DNA of 64,000 nucleotides from Hortaea werneckii (Eukaryota; Ascomycota; Dothideomycetes; Mycosphaerellales; Teratosphaeriaceae). The position numbers and the translations under genes were made by a program. Every line of letters starts with the position of its first letter. Position 1 is the stretch's first letter. The stretch covers positions 372,001 through 436,000 of the forward strand of contig JBAOKB010000170.1 in the NCBI GenBank assembly GCA_037044905.1, read 5' to 3'. The notes under the pieces are model-generated. The model searched no databases. It saw nothing but the letters and a program-made list of their open reading frames with translations, and was not told the DNA's origin. Positions 56,270 through 64,000 of the stretch are shown piece after piece.

Positions 56270-56839
56270 TTAGAAACGCCTGCCACCCATGCCGCCCATT
56301 CCGAACATGCCAGGGTAACCGCCGCCGCCACCGCCGCCACCTATTCCCAGCATTTGAAATTGTGCCTGCAGCGCCGGGGGCAGCAGCTGGAACTCCTCCT
56401 CGACATCCGGAGGCAGATTGGAGCCACCGCGACCGCCGCCGCCCATGGCTGCCATCCGTGGGTCCATTCCCAAGCCACCCATACCTCCCATTGCAGCCAT
56501 CCGCGGATCCATGCCCATGCCGCTCATGCCTCCCATACCACCCATACCACCCATACCACCCATGCCAGCCATGGCAGTCATTCTTGGATCCATGCCTGCG
56601 CCGCTCATACCGCCAAATCCACTTCCGCGAGCTCCCATGCCCTGGCCTGCCATTCCAGGCGTTCCGGGAAACCCGCCCATCCCACCGCCCATGCCACCGC
56701 CCATGCCACCACTCATACCTGGCACGCCAGGCGGGAGACGACCACCATGAGGACAGCGTCCGCCGCCTGGCGGACCATCCATGCCGCCCATGCCACCTAG
56801 GCCGCCCATGCCTCCAGGACCGCCTCCGAAGGGGAACAT
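56270..56839 (-). CDS. Gly/Met-rich low-complexity protein
   Basis: A 189-residue frame, start 56839, opening MFPFGGGPGGMGGLGGMGGM. About 45% Gly and 20% Met in GGM/GMGG runs, with a repeated MDPRMxAM motif (three copies, about 56590-56450) and a short ordered-looking segment LPPDVEEEFQLLPPALQAQF. No catalytic domain, signal peptide or membrane segment. The low-complexity DNA is open in several frames on both strands, so coding status is not proven, but the N terminus matches that of the next gene (MVPFGGGPSG) and upstream bases are alike, supporting this frame. Function unknown; such sequences can be disordered or adhesive. Confidence 0.55.
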   Translation of the reverse strand: MFPFGGGPGGMGGLGGMGGMDGPPGGGRCPHGGRLPPGVPGMSGGMGGGMGGGMGGFPGTPGMAGQGMGARGSGFGGMSGAGMDPRMTAMAGMGGMGGMGGMGGMSGMGMDPRMAAMGGMGGLGMDPRMAAMGGGGRGGSNLPPDVEEEFQLLPPALQAQFQMLGIGGGGGGGGYPGMFGMGGMGGRRF

Positions 56840-57682
56840 CGTTGATGATCGGTCTTCTGTTTGAGTGAAAAGGTTGGAAAGTAGGTTCAGTTGAATTTGT
56901 TGTGCAGAAAAGAAGGAAGTAAGGCCAGGTTGCCGGCAGGAATTTTATACCAGCATCTTGAATAAATGTATAATCACTAAAACGAAGGTAGAAGACAGTC
57001 ACTCCCTCCGATTGTGGACTCGAAAGTAAGGAAGGTATACACTATGGTAAATTTAGTATGGCAATGACCAGCATCTTCAGTTACTATATAGTGAATCATA
57101 TATCAACAACGGAGCGAAGAAGGCAGTCACTGCCCTCTGATTGCGAACTCAACTAATAAGAGAAGGTAGGCACTACGGTCTGCGACATTTACTGGGGCAA
57201 CGATCAACTTAATACTCCAGTTACGTGACTCATTGCATATTAAGCCAGGCAAACATTCTTGAGACAATCTAGATCCGTATCCTGCGAAAATCTTTGGTCA
57301 CTTCTGATAAGGAGGCATACGCAACCTCTAGCAACCCACAAGCAATGAGCAATGCGTGGATTTGCTAGTTCAAGAAGCGATCCGTGTGAAACGGCAAGCT
57401 GATAAGACGTAGCAATCACCTCCGGCCTTGTGAATGCGCTTTTCAACGAAGAATGTTCACCTAATCCGTAGAAATGCCTCAGAGCAGTTATGGGTTTGAG
57501 GCTTCTCTATGCCAAGGGAAGGAACACGGCCAATATGAGGAGCAGCAGACGGTCAGGCGATGGGTCACACAAGATGATATGATACCTTCATATCTATCGA
57601 GCTCCAACAATTCCTCAACACTAGAAACACCGGGCCCATGGCTAGCCCATAAAGCCTTCACGCTCCCCCTGTGAACTGGTCT
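56840..57682. other. Intergenic region between Gly-rich paralogues, with imperfect tandem duplication
   Basis: Two copies of a roughly 120-bp sequence lie head to tail at about 56991-57100 and 57119-57230. The rest is non-coding as far as I can see. Confidence 0.55.
56991..57230. repeat. Imperfect tandem duplication, about 120 bp x 2, offset about 128 bp
   Basis: Shared landmarks in the same order are gaagRcagtcact / ccctcYgattg / gaaggtaNNcactaYggt / ttagtatggcaa versus ttactggggcaa / cagttac. Clear by eye but diverged, so an old duplication. Confidence 0.6.
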
Positions 57683-58245
57683 TTACCGCCGGCGCCGCAG
57701 CCCACCCCGGCGACCCCTCGTAACAACCCCCCACAACTCACGCTCCCGCCGCGCAGATTCGTCCAAAAGTTTCCAAAAGCGCTTCCGCACCATCGGCCGC
57801 ATAAACGGATTGGCCCACCAGGTCTGCAGATCCCTTTGGAAGGGATTAAACGGACATCCAGGAGTCCCCATACTTTCGATGATGAAGAGGTCTCCGTCTT
57901 TTTCTATCCCGTTTTGGCCGGCTGCGCCGCCGACTGCGCGTCGGTCGATTTTGCCTGTTGTTTTGTCGAGTGGGAAATCACGGCCCCGGCGCCAGGCTGG
58001 GGGGCCGGAGCTCGCTGTGGAGTGATTTGGACCGGTTGGTCGTGGTTGGGGAAGCGCGCGCTGTCCATGCCACGCATGCCCGGAGGGCCATTGATGCCGT
58101 TTGTGCCACCCGTGCCAGGTAGGCTGTTCATACCGTTCATACTACCAGTGCCAGGTGGGCCAGTACTCCGGTCCATGCCACCACTTCCTCCCGGTGCACC
58201 ATTCATGGCTCCGAAGCCACTGGGTCCACCTCCAAAAGGGACCAT
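57683..58245 (-). CDS. Gly/Asn/Met-rich protein, paralogue of the preceding gene at its N terminus, frameshifted
   Basis: Starts at 58245 with MVPFGGGPSGFGAMNGAPGG and continues with GxNG/GPPG-type repeats, then a Pro/Gln-rich spacer. At 57912-57915 (TTTT on +) one base seems lost: the frame ending at 57904 must switch to continue GIEKDGDLFIIESMGTPGCP. The C terminus then looks folded and basic: NPFQRDLQTWWANPFMRPMV, KRFWKLLDESARREREL and an Arg-rich end. Repaired length is about 187 residues. The N terminus resembles the gene at 56270-56839, but the tail does not. Function unknown. The folded tail suggests a conserved small domain that a database search might identify. Confidence 0.55.
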
Positions 58246-58681
58246 TGCCGCAGAATCTTCTCTCGATTAAAGTATCGGAACAAATAGGTCCTTTGAGTGG
58301 GTTTGTAGCCGGGAAAAGGCCCGTGAGAGTCTTGACGTGTGGCCAATGTCGAAAGGGGGAATAGGAAGAGAAGGCGTGGCTACCACCTTCTCGCACACGG
58401 ATCATAGTCACTACTAGACGAGAACGTCAGGACTGTTGATATTTAACTCTCGGGCGGTGTTCTCTTCGTGAAGCTGTGACAAGTTGTTTAGTGAAGAAGT
58501 CCATTACTTGGATCAGGCGGTGGATGGCGACCACATGTCGCGGACAGACATCAGTGGCTATCATGCAAGAGGTGTGATCAAATAATACAATGCGGGGCCT
58601 ACCGTGAACAACAGCCACTCCAACCAAGTCAAAACAAGTGGCAAACCACCAAACCCCGTCTCCAAACCATCAAAAGACCCC
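58246..58681. other. Intergenic region between two minus-strand genes
   Basis: About 436 bp between the RNase III 3' end and the start of the Gly/Asn-rich gene. No supported gene. Confidence 0.5.
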
Positions 58682-59834
58682 TCACGCATTCCCCTCCTTC
58701 TCAGCACTTTCCTTCGCCTCCCTCCCCTTCCTCTTCTCCTCCCTCGCAACCCTCAACTCCTCCTCACACTTCCTCACAACCTCCCTCTCCTGCCCAAACA
58801 TCGCCTCCTGCGCCGCCCAATTCCCCGCCTCAACCTTATTCTTCCCTTCCCCTTTCCCCAGCAATTTCCGCTCGTACCCATACCCCGTCAGGTAGACGGC
58901 GATATAATGCCGATTCTGGCCCAGCTGGTCCCCCTTCAGCTCCACGCTGTCCCTGTAAGGTTGGTACTCGAGCTTGACTTTGGCGCCGACAATCTTCTTC
59001 TGCAGGTCGGCCTTGGCGGTGGGGTTGTAGATCTTCGCGGGATCTGGGACGTCTTCGCTGCGCTCGCCGTCGGCATGTTCCAGGTTTAATCCAGGGGTGT
59101 AATAGCGTTCTTTCTCTGCCGCTTCGAGCAGTTTGGGCGCCCAGAGACTCTGCATCCATTTCTCCGCGATCGCGAAGCCTTCGTCGGGCGAGCTGAGGAT
59201 GATGGCGGCGATGTAGGCTTCGAAGACGTCGCCGAGGACTTTGTTAAAGCCCTTGTTGCCTCGCTCTTTGCTGTCGTGCTGCATGCGTTCCAGGTCGCCG
59301 ACCTGCACTCGGCGGTCGAAGTTGTAGGCGTGGGCATACCGGGCCAGGGTCTCGTTCTTGACGAGGAGCTCGCGGAGCTGAGACTGCTGGCCTGCGGTGA
59401 TGTGAGGGAAGCGGTTGTAGAGGAGTCGGGAGGCGAGGAGCTCGAGATAGGCGTCGCCGAGGAACTCGAGCTTCTCGTACGTGATGTCGGTGGAGTTGGC
59501 GGAGCGGTTGTAGTCGTTCACGGTGGACTTGTGGCGGAAGGGGGCGTCCTTCAGTGCGGGGTCGGTGATGTCTGGGAGGGGAGGGAGGCCCTTAGGGGTA
59601 GTGAAGGGAGTGTGTCCTGGAACGAGGCCAAGATGGACGACGGGGGGAGGGAGCTTTTTGAGTGCCTCATCATGGGCGTACGCAGGTCTATTCGTCTTCT
59701 GATGGTGGGGGCGGGCATCTCGGCGGTCTTGTTCGCGTCGGTCATGTTGCTTGTGGCATCTTCTGCGGCCGGTCTGGATCGCGATCACGGTGGTCGTAGG
59801 GTCGTTTGTGAGGATTAGAATGTTGACTGTTCAT
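58682..59834 (-). CDS. RNT1: Ribonuclease III (Rnt1-like) with dsRNA-binding domain
   Basis: Nuclear class I RNase III cleaves dsRNA hairpins in pre-rRNA 3' ends, snRNA and snoRNA precursors. The main frame to 58682 contains the RNase III domain: LPPLPDITDPALKDAPFRHK, the signature YEKLEFLGDAYLELLASRLL (Glu, Asp for metal binding), NETLARYAHAYNFDRRVQVG and KVLGDVFEAYIAAIILSSPD with the second acidic pair. A dsRBD follows (residues about 265-335: AKVKLEYQPYRDSVELKGDQ, GKGEGKNKVEAGNWAAQEAM), then a charged tail. The main frame has no ATG of its own before the domain. Likely starts are ATG 59834 (MNSQHSNPHKRPYDHRD) or ATG 59745 (MTDANKTAEMPAP), both in other frames, so one or two bases are probably missing between 59790 and 59690. 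The N-terminal boundary is therefore approximate. Confidence 0.9.
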
Positions 59835-60174
59835 TGTGATAGCACGCTGCAGCTCTCCTCAGCGCTGCCGGTGACGACTGAGCTGCAACGAGGAGATGAG
59901 CTGAGCTGATCTGAGAGTGAGTGAACCGATGTATTGCTTCGTAACGAAACAGATGGATCGTAGGGTTTGTATGTAGTGTATAGGCAGGGCAGTGTAACAA
60001 TAAAGGCGGGTAATGTACAATACTGTACGTAGAATCGAACTTCACATAGTGAATTTGGCTGGACTGACCGACAAGCCGAACTTTCCCCGGCGCAACCCAG
60101 CTGGACGTCTCCGGGAGTGTCTATGCAAGACCGCAACGACCGCCTCAGAGTGGACGACCTCAGACACCGCAACA
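59835..60174. promoter_or_regulatory. Divergent promoter RNase III / mS33
   Basis: 340 bp between divergent start codons. No coding sequence with family support; no factor site claimed. Confidence 0.45.
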
Positions 60175-60663
60175 ATGTCCGTTCCAAGACAGCGCGTATT
60201 GGACCTCATGAAGGTAACCTGCAGACCAGCCCCAGACAAAGTCCATCCCATATCCAAAAAAGAACGATCCTAACCCACTCCCGCCTCAGGTCCAATCCCG
60301 CATCTTCTCCACCATCTTCAACCCCGCCGCCCAGCGATTAGGAAACAAAGTGCTACGACAGCGTCTCCGCGGTCCCTCTCTTGCCGCATACTATCCCCGA
60401 CGTGTAGCGACGTTCAAGGATCTGAGGGCCTTATACCCCAACCACGAGCTCTACGATGAGGATGAGGAGGACAGGCTAGAGCATATCCAGATCGCCAAGA
60501 GCAGAGGCAAGGGTGCGCCGAAGAAGAAGAAGACGGCTGCTGGTGAGTACCACATCATGATGTCAAGGAGGGTGCCTTGGGACGTGTCAAGAAGGGCCTG
60601 GGAGAACAACGCTGATCATCCTCTCCTACAGAAAGCAGGAAGAAGCCTGGCAAGAAGAAATAG
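60175..60663 (+). CDS. RSM27: Mitochondrial small ribosomal subunit protein mS33 (Rsm27)
   Basis: A small protein of the mitoribosome 37S subunit. Three exons (60175-60213, 60290-60542, 60632-60663) with introns of 76 and 89 bp close in phase and give 107 residues, the family's usual size. The sequence is diagnostic: MSVPRQRVLDLMKVQSRIFS, then TIFNPAAQRLGNKVLRQRLR, GPSLAAYYPRRVATFKDLRA and YDEDEEDRLEHIQIAKSRGK. The C terminus is a Lys-rich tail (GAPKKKKTAAESRKKPGKKK). Exon 1 is only 13 codons, so automatic prediction may miss the true start. It shares a divergent promoter with RNase III. Confidence 0.92.
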
Positions 60664-61105
60664 ACTCACAGCAGTCTTACGGATGATCGAGCGATGTACG
60701 ATTACTGCATGCTGTAGGTTGGCATGCCTCTGTACAGATGATGCATTGGGCGGCGTTGCTGGAGCTGGGACGATACCTTGGAAGAGTAAGGGATTTGTAT
60801 TACCATGTACACCAAAACCGCTTCAATTTCCTGCAGTCCCTCCCTCGTTTCTCTCATCTTCTTTTGAATTGCACCTTGGACCATGATACGTCCTTCAAAG
60901 CGGAATTTCAAGAGCGGAGCCTTCGCATAAAAGCTGCGTTTCGGAAGACCTTCGACACCGACTCATGTGGGCTTCCAGTCATATCACGAGACAAGATCGG
61001 GATATGATCCTACAAATACAAACTGCTCTGAAAATAATGAGACTTCACAAAACACTGACTTGCTCATGTGGGCTCATAAGATTTTTACGTCTAATCAGAT
61101 GGAAT
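60664..61105. other. Convergent intergenic region
   Basis: About 440 bp between the 3' ends of mS33 (+) and the F-box-like gene (-). Nothing supported. Confidence 0.5.
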
Positions 61106-62176
61106 TCATGCCATGTCGTTACCATATACACACACGCCCTTAACAGGCATCTGCAAGCCGCCATCCTCCGGGTCTACCGGCCCAGCATGCTCGCATTCTC
61201 CAGCAGTAGGTGGTCCAGCGCTACGTACACTCGTCTCCAATTCGCGAGCAAAATCCAGATTCACCGCCCCGCTTATCGAGCAATTGTGAACCCCGTACAA
61301 TTGTCGGAACGGCTCAAGCATGACCTCTAGATCCTCATTGACCCGAATCCCGCCTTCGCGCTGTCGAACAATATCCGACTTGATGCTGTCGAGGACGGTA
61401 TTCCCATTGGAAACCCGGATAATCAGATTCGTCAGATACCGAGGACTCTCATTCTCGTCTTCTCTCTGACTTCCCTCCGAATCGTCTCCTACCACATCAT
61501 CATCAGAAGGAGGCAGTCGCGGCTTCAGCCCATTCACAAGCCTTTGCACCTGTCTCCTCAGCCCATGCGTCAGCCCCTTGCCGCCCACATTGAACTTGAT
61601 CATCCCCGTATAGCTATCGACATGGTCGATATGCACCACCACTTTGCGCACGAGCTTGAGGTACTTTTGCGGAGCAAGTCGAGGAACTTGTAATGGCGGC
61701 TCGGCGCCGCCCCGCTTAAGCAGCAGCCAGCGGTACCGGAACGTGATGTCTGCGAAGGTTAGGAAGAGCAGGAAAGTGTTGGTGCCGTAGATTAGCTCGG
61801 CGCATTCGTCGTGCAGTTGTCGGCACACGGATAAGACGGAGGTTTGGCCGCGTTGCCAGACTACGTTGCTTACGCCGTTGCTGGTGGTCATTGCGCCGAA
61901 GCTGGTCGAGGATGAGGATGATGATGACCGAGGTTGCGGCGATTTGGGTCCTGCAGGCTTGGGAGGTGTCATGCCTTTAGCGATCCGCTTCTGCACCGCA
62001 GAGAAGTTCGCCGCATGGCTTGCGAGAGGGTTGGTGTCCCCGACTACCCTGGTCCTTGGGAGGAGGTACGATAGAATTTCCTGCCGGAGTTCCAGGGGAA
62101 GTTTTAGAAGCGGGAAATTTAGGCTTGAAGCTTGCTGGAGAGCGGGAGCGTTGCTCGAGCTCGTCAAAAGATTCAT
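61106..62176 (-). CDS. F-box/2EXR-like fungal protein
   Basis: An intact frame that stays open back to ATG 62323; ATG 62176 (MNLLTSSSNAPALQQ) is preferred because the segment before it is low in structure and family members start close to the domain. The domain opens SLNFPLLKLPLELRQEILSY, the pattern of fungal F-box/2EXR-type proteins (LP-x-E-hydrophobic-R-x-x-I). SVCRQLHDECAELIYGTNTF is the conserved second part, as in many Mycosphaerella-type paralogues. A low-complexity Ser run lies between (about 61935-61905). The remainder (residues 200-356) resembles no named domain. Length 356 or 405 residues. A function in ubiquitin ligation is not shown. Confidence 0.62.
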   Translation of the reverse strand: MNLLTSSSNAPALQQASSLNFPLLKLPLELRQEILSYLLPRTRVVGDTNPLASHAANFSAVQKRIAKGMTPPKPAGPKSPQPRSSSSSSSTSFGAMTTSNGVSNVVWQRGQTSVLSVCRQLHDECAELIYGTNTFLLFLTFADITFRYRWLLLKRGGAEPPLQVPRLAPQKYLKLVRKVVVHIDHVDSYTGMIKFNVGGKGLTHGLRRQVQRLVNGLKPRLPPSDDDVVGDDSEGSQREDENESPRYLTNLIIRVSNGNTVLDSIKSDIVRQREGGIRVNEDLEVMLEPFRQLYGVHNCSISGAVNLDFARELETSVRSAGPPTAGECEHAGPVDPEDGGLQMPVKGVCVYGNDMA

Positions 62177-62885
62177 GGCGAGGAAGCTGGTGGTGGAAGT
62201 GATGTTTCTGTTTTTGTTGCTGTCCTGTTGCTCGCTGTGGCGGGGCAGATCGCTGGCTATGGTCGTCGGTGCAAAATGAGGGGTGACATGGTAGTCGCGA
62301 CAGTTGTAATGACCTGTATCCATGCCCTGTGGCTAGCCAGCTAGCCGTGAATGAAAGAACGAGTGGTCAAGACGTGGTACCTCGCTCACCGAGGTGAGGC
62401 ATAGAACATTCGATAAGCTGATATCGAATGAGGTTGGCTCAGCGGGAGTCGCCTCCTGGGCCGTCTCGCCCGTTAGGCCATGCGGAGGGTGATCCACTCA
62501 AGCCTGGGGGAACCGGGGGGTGTTGATCTGTACACAGCAGGACACGTCGTGCCATCCTCTTCCCTTTCCACACCACCAGCAACGATGAGCAAAGCACTCG
62601 ACATGGCCATCAGTGGCCCGGCGATAATGCCCTTGGATCTCGACGTTGCGATGAGTGCCTTTATGTATAGCCCCAACGGAGGGGTCGACATCATTTGAGC
62701 GTATAGGTCTCACCGTCCCATCACCCAGAACGGAGCGATTGGACGCCATTATATAACGCTGCAACACGAAGCTACAGGAGGAAGACGAGAGTTGATACGA
62801 AGCCAGAGACTAGTACGCGGAGGGAGCAAAACATCGACAAACAATCTGGAACCGAACCTACGATAGCCCTTACCGAACCGCAACC
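62177..62885. promoter_or_regulatory. Divergent intergenic region between two F-box-like genes
   Basis: About 700 bp carrying both promoters; the first 147 bp may be coding if the minus-strand gene starts at 62323. A small hairpin (attcgat / atcgaat) is at 62408-62429. A tRNA-like patch near 62440-62490 was examined and rejected. Confidence 0.45.
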
Positions 62886-63950
62886 ATGTTCTTCGACATC
62901 CTCCCAAACGAGATCGTCACCCACATCTTTCACTCCCTATCCGACATCTCGTCTGTTCTCGCCCTTGCATCGACCTGTCATCATTTCCATGACGTCTATC
63001 AGAAGCAGAAGCTCAGCATCCTGACTCAGGCTGCTGATGCTGAGCTAGGCCCCATCGATGACATTGTTCAGATAGTGACGCAGAACACATCGCAGCCTGC
63101 ACATATCCGCCGAAATGTTCCCATGAGCGACGCCCTGCTGAAAGACATCTGGCGAGTCGGCAAGGTCGCACAGCAGTGGGAAGATGTGTACCCTTTCAAG
63201 AAGTGGAAGAACGACTACTCTGCACGCCGACTCCTAACTCCTGCGGAACGCTACACCCTCCGACGAGCCATCTACCGCGTCTGGCTCTTCAGCGCCGCCT
63301 TCCACACCCGCCAATACATCCGCACGTCCCGCAACCTCCCGCACATCATGCACGAACGCGCCCTGCTCCTGCACAACTTCAGCACCGTCGAACTCAGCGA
63401 AATGCTCGACGTGCACGGCATCCTCAAGGACGTCATCGCCAACAACATCTGTCCCTCCAACGGCAAGATCCGCCAGAAATTCCACAAGCGCTACCCGGAA
63501 AGCAACCACCAGCTCCTCTTCAACATCCACCTGAACTACCCGCCTCCACCAACCGCTTCCTGGCAAGCCGGCGCAGGCGACGGCTGGTTCAACAGCTCCC
63601 TCATCACCTCCGCCAAATACCACCAGACCCACCTGTCCCGCCTGCAGCCTAGCCGTTTCCACGAGCCCGGCAGCGAAGGCTGGGGCGACGATATAAGCCA
63701 TTTCTACGTCGTCGAAGATATGTCGAAGCTCGACCCAGGGCAGATTCTGTTCTTGAAGAATCGTGCGCCGCTGAAACAGCAGGTGGATATGTGGCTCAGG
63801 ACTTCGCTCGACGGAGGCGTCGAGTGGTTTGTGAATAATGGGGAGACTTTCTCCGAGACGTTGGGGTTTGTCATTCGGCAGCGTGGGGGCGATATGGAGG
63901 CTTTGAGGGGGGCGGTGGCGGAGGGTGAAATGGGGAGTTGCTGTTCTTGA
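62886..63950 (+). CDS. F-box domain protein, intact
   Basis: A single exon of 354 residues from ATG 62886 with an N-terminal F-box: MFFDILPNEIVTHIFHSLSD and SSVLALASTCHHFHDVYQKQ (residues 1-42). The L-P-x-E-I and later hydrophobic spacing fit Skp1 binding. The rest includes YTLRRAIYRVWLFSAAFHTR and a Pro-rich loop (LNYPPPPTASWQ), patterns I recall from a fungal family of F-box proteins without LRR or WD repeats. The C terminus ends GEMGSCCS, without a farnesylation-type CaaX. Target unknown. It diverges from the F-box/2EXR-like gene. A further intergenic 50 bp reach the window end. Confidence 0.7.
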   Translation: MFFDILPNEIVTHIFHSLSDISSVLALASTCHHFHDVYQKQKLSILTQAADAELGPIDDIVQIVTQNTSQPAHIRRNVPMSDALLKDIWRVGKVAQQWEDVYPFKKWKNDYSARRLLTPAERYTLRRAIYRVWLFSAAFHTRQYIRTSRNLPHIMHERALLLHNFSTVELSEMLDVHGILKDVIANNICPSNGKIRQKFHKRYPESNHQLLFNIHLNYPPPPTASWQAGAGDGWFNSSLITSAKYHQTHLSRLQPSRFHEPGSEGWGDDISHFYVVEDMSKLDPGQILFLKNRAPLKQQVDMWLRTSLDGGVEWFVNNGETFSETLGFVIRQRGGDMEALRGAVAEGEMGSCCS

Positions 63951-64000
63951 GGCTGAGGTGTGAAGGAGTAAAGGGCGTGGGGACGTGGTGTATTGGTTGG

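Noticed and set aside
56034..57002. 322-codon frame on the minus strand and long + strand frames over the Gly/Met gene
   Set aside because: Shadows of low-complexity DNA; His/Arg/Trp- or Pro-rich with no family match.
62440..62490. tRNA-like 'tggctcagcgggag' near the F-box genes
   Set aside because: No matching B box (GGTTCGANNCC) or acceptor stem.
1..64000. Programmed ribosomal frameshifting as explanation for the breaks
   Set aside because: Too many unrelated genes, no shared slippery heptamer or downstream structure; many sites are ordinary homopolymers.

Overview
The window is nuclear DNA from a filamentous ascomycete. The evidence is short spliceosomal introns (about 50-75 bp, GTRNGT donors, CTRAC-like branch sites, YAG acceptors), dense genes on both strands, and families typical of Pezizomycotina: Ste3 receptor, a TAM/LaeA-like methyltransferase, a DUF2841-type protein, Epl1 and Ypp1. 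A dothideomycete is my best guess from how the proteins look, but nothing here proves it. I see no CRISPR array, insertion sequence, convincing transposon, rRNA or tRNA gene.

Layout. 1-10.3 kb: 3' part of CTR9 (Paf1 complex, +), an F-box-like gene (+), ATG101 (-) and YPP1 (-). 10.5-19 kb: RIX1 (+) and a ten-exon vacuolar ABCC transporter like YCF1 (+). 19-28 kb: a 1.9 kb non-coding gap, a DUF2841-like gene (+), a GT25-like membrane glycosyltransferase (-) and a CRIB-domain protein (-). 28-31 kb: gene-poor, with two weak candidates. 31-39 kb: an amidase (-) and a long SAC3 with FG-rich blocks (-). 40-44 kb: two tandem secreted astacin-like metalloproteases (+), the second with an in-frame stop. 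44-51 kb: TAM methyltransferase (+), mitochondrial TrpRS (-), an RKM4/SETD6-like SET methyltransferase (+) and EPL1 (-). 51-56 kb: 3-phosphoglycerate dehydrogenase (-) and an a-factor-type pheromone receptor STE3 (-). 56-64 kb: two neighbouring Gly-rich low-complexity genes (-), RNase III (-), mitochondrial ribosomal protein mS33 (+) and two F-box-like genes (-,+).

Most genes are housekeeping: transcription elongation, chromatin acetylation, mRNA export, pre-rRNA processing, mitochondrial translation, autophagy, lipid-kinase scaffolding and serine synthesis. They are not an operon or an obvious cluster. Several are divergent pairs with short shared promoters (YPP1/RIX1, TrpRS/RKM4, RNase III/mS33). 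The accessory part is the astacin pair, the Gly-rich pair, the GT25 gene and the 28-31 kb gap.

A striking general property is about 21 places where a conserved protein continues in another frame after a one-base change. Eighteen behave as single-base deletions and three as insertions, many in short homopolymers. Corrected by one base, exon lengths and phases of the ABC transporter, EPL1 and STE3 fit exactly. This looks more like uncorrected sequencing error than decay, so I treat these genes as intact loci with broken frames. Two in-frame stops (CTR9 C terminus, second astacin) are not explained by missing bases.
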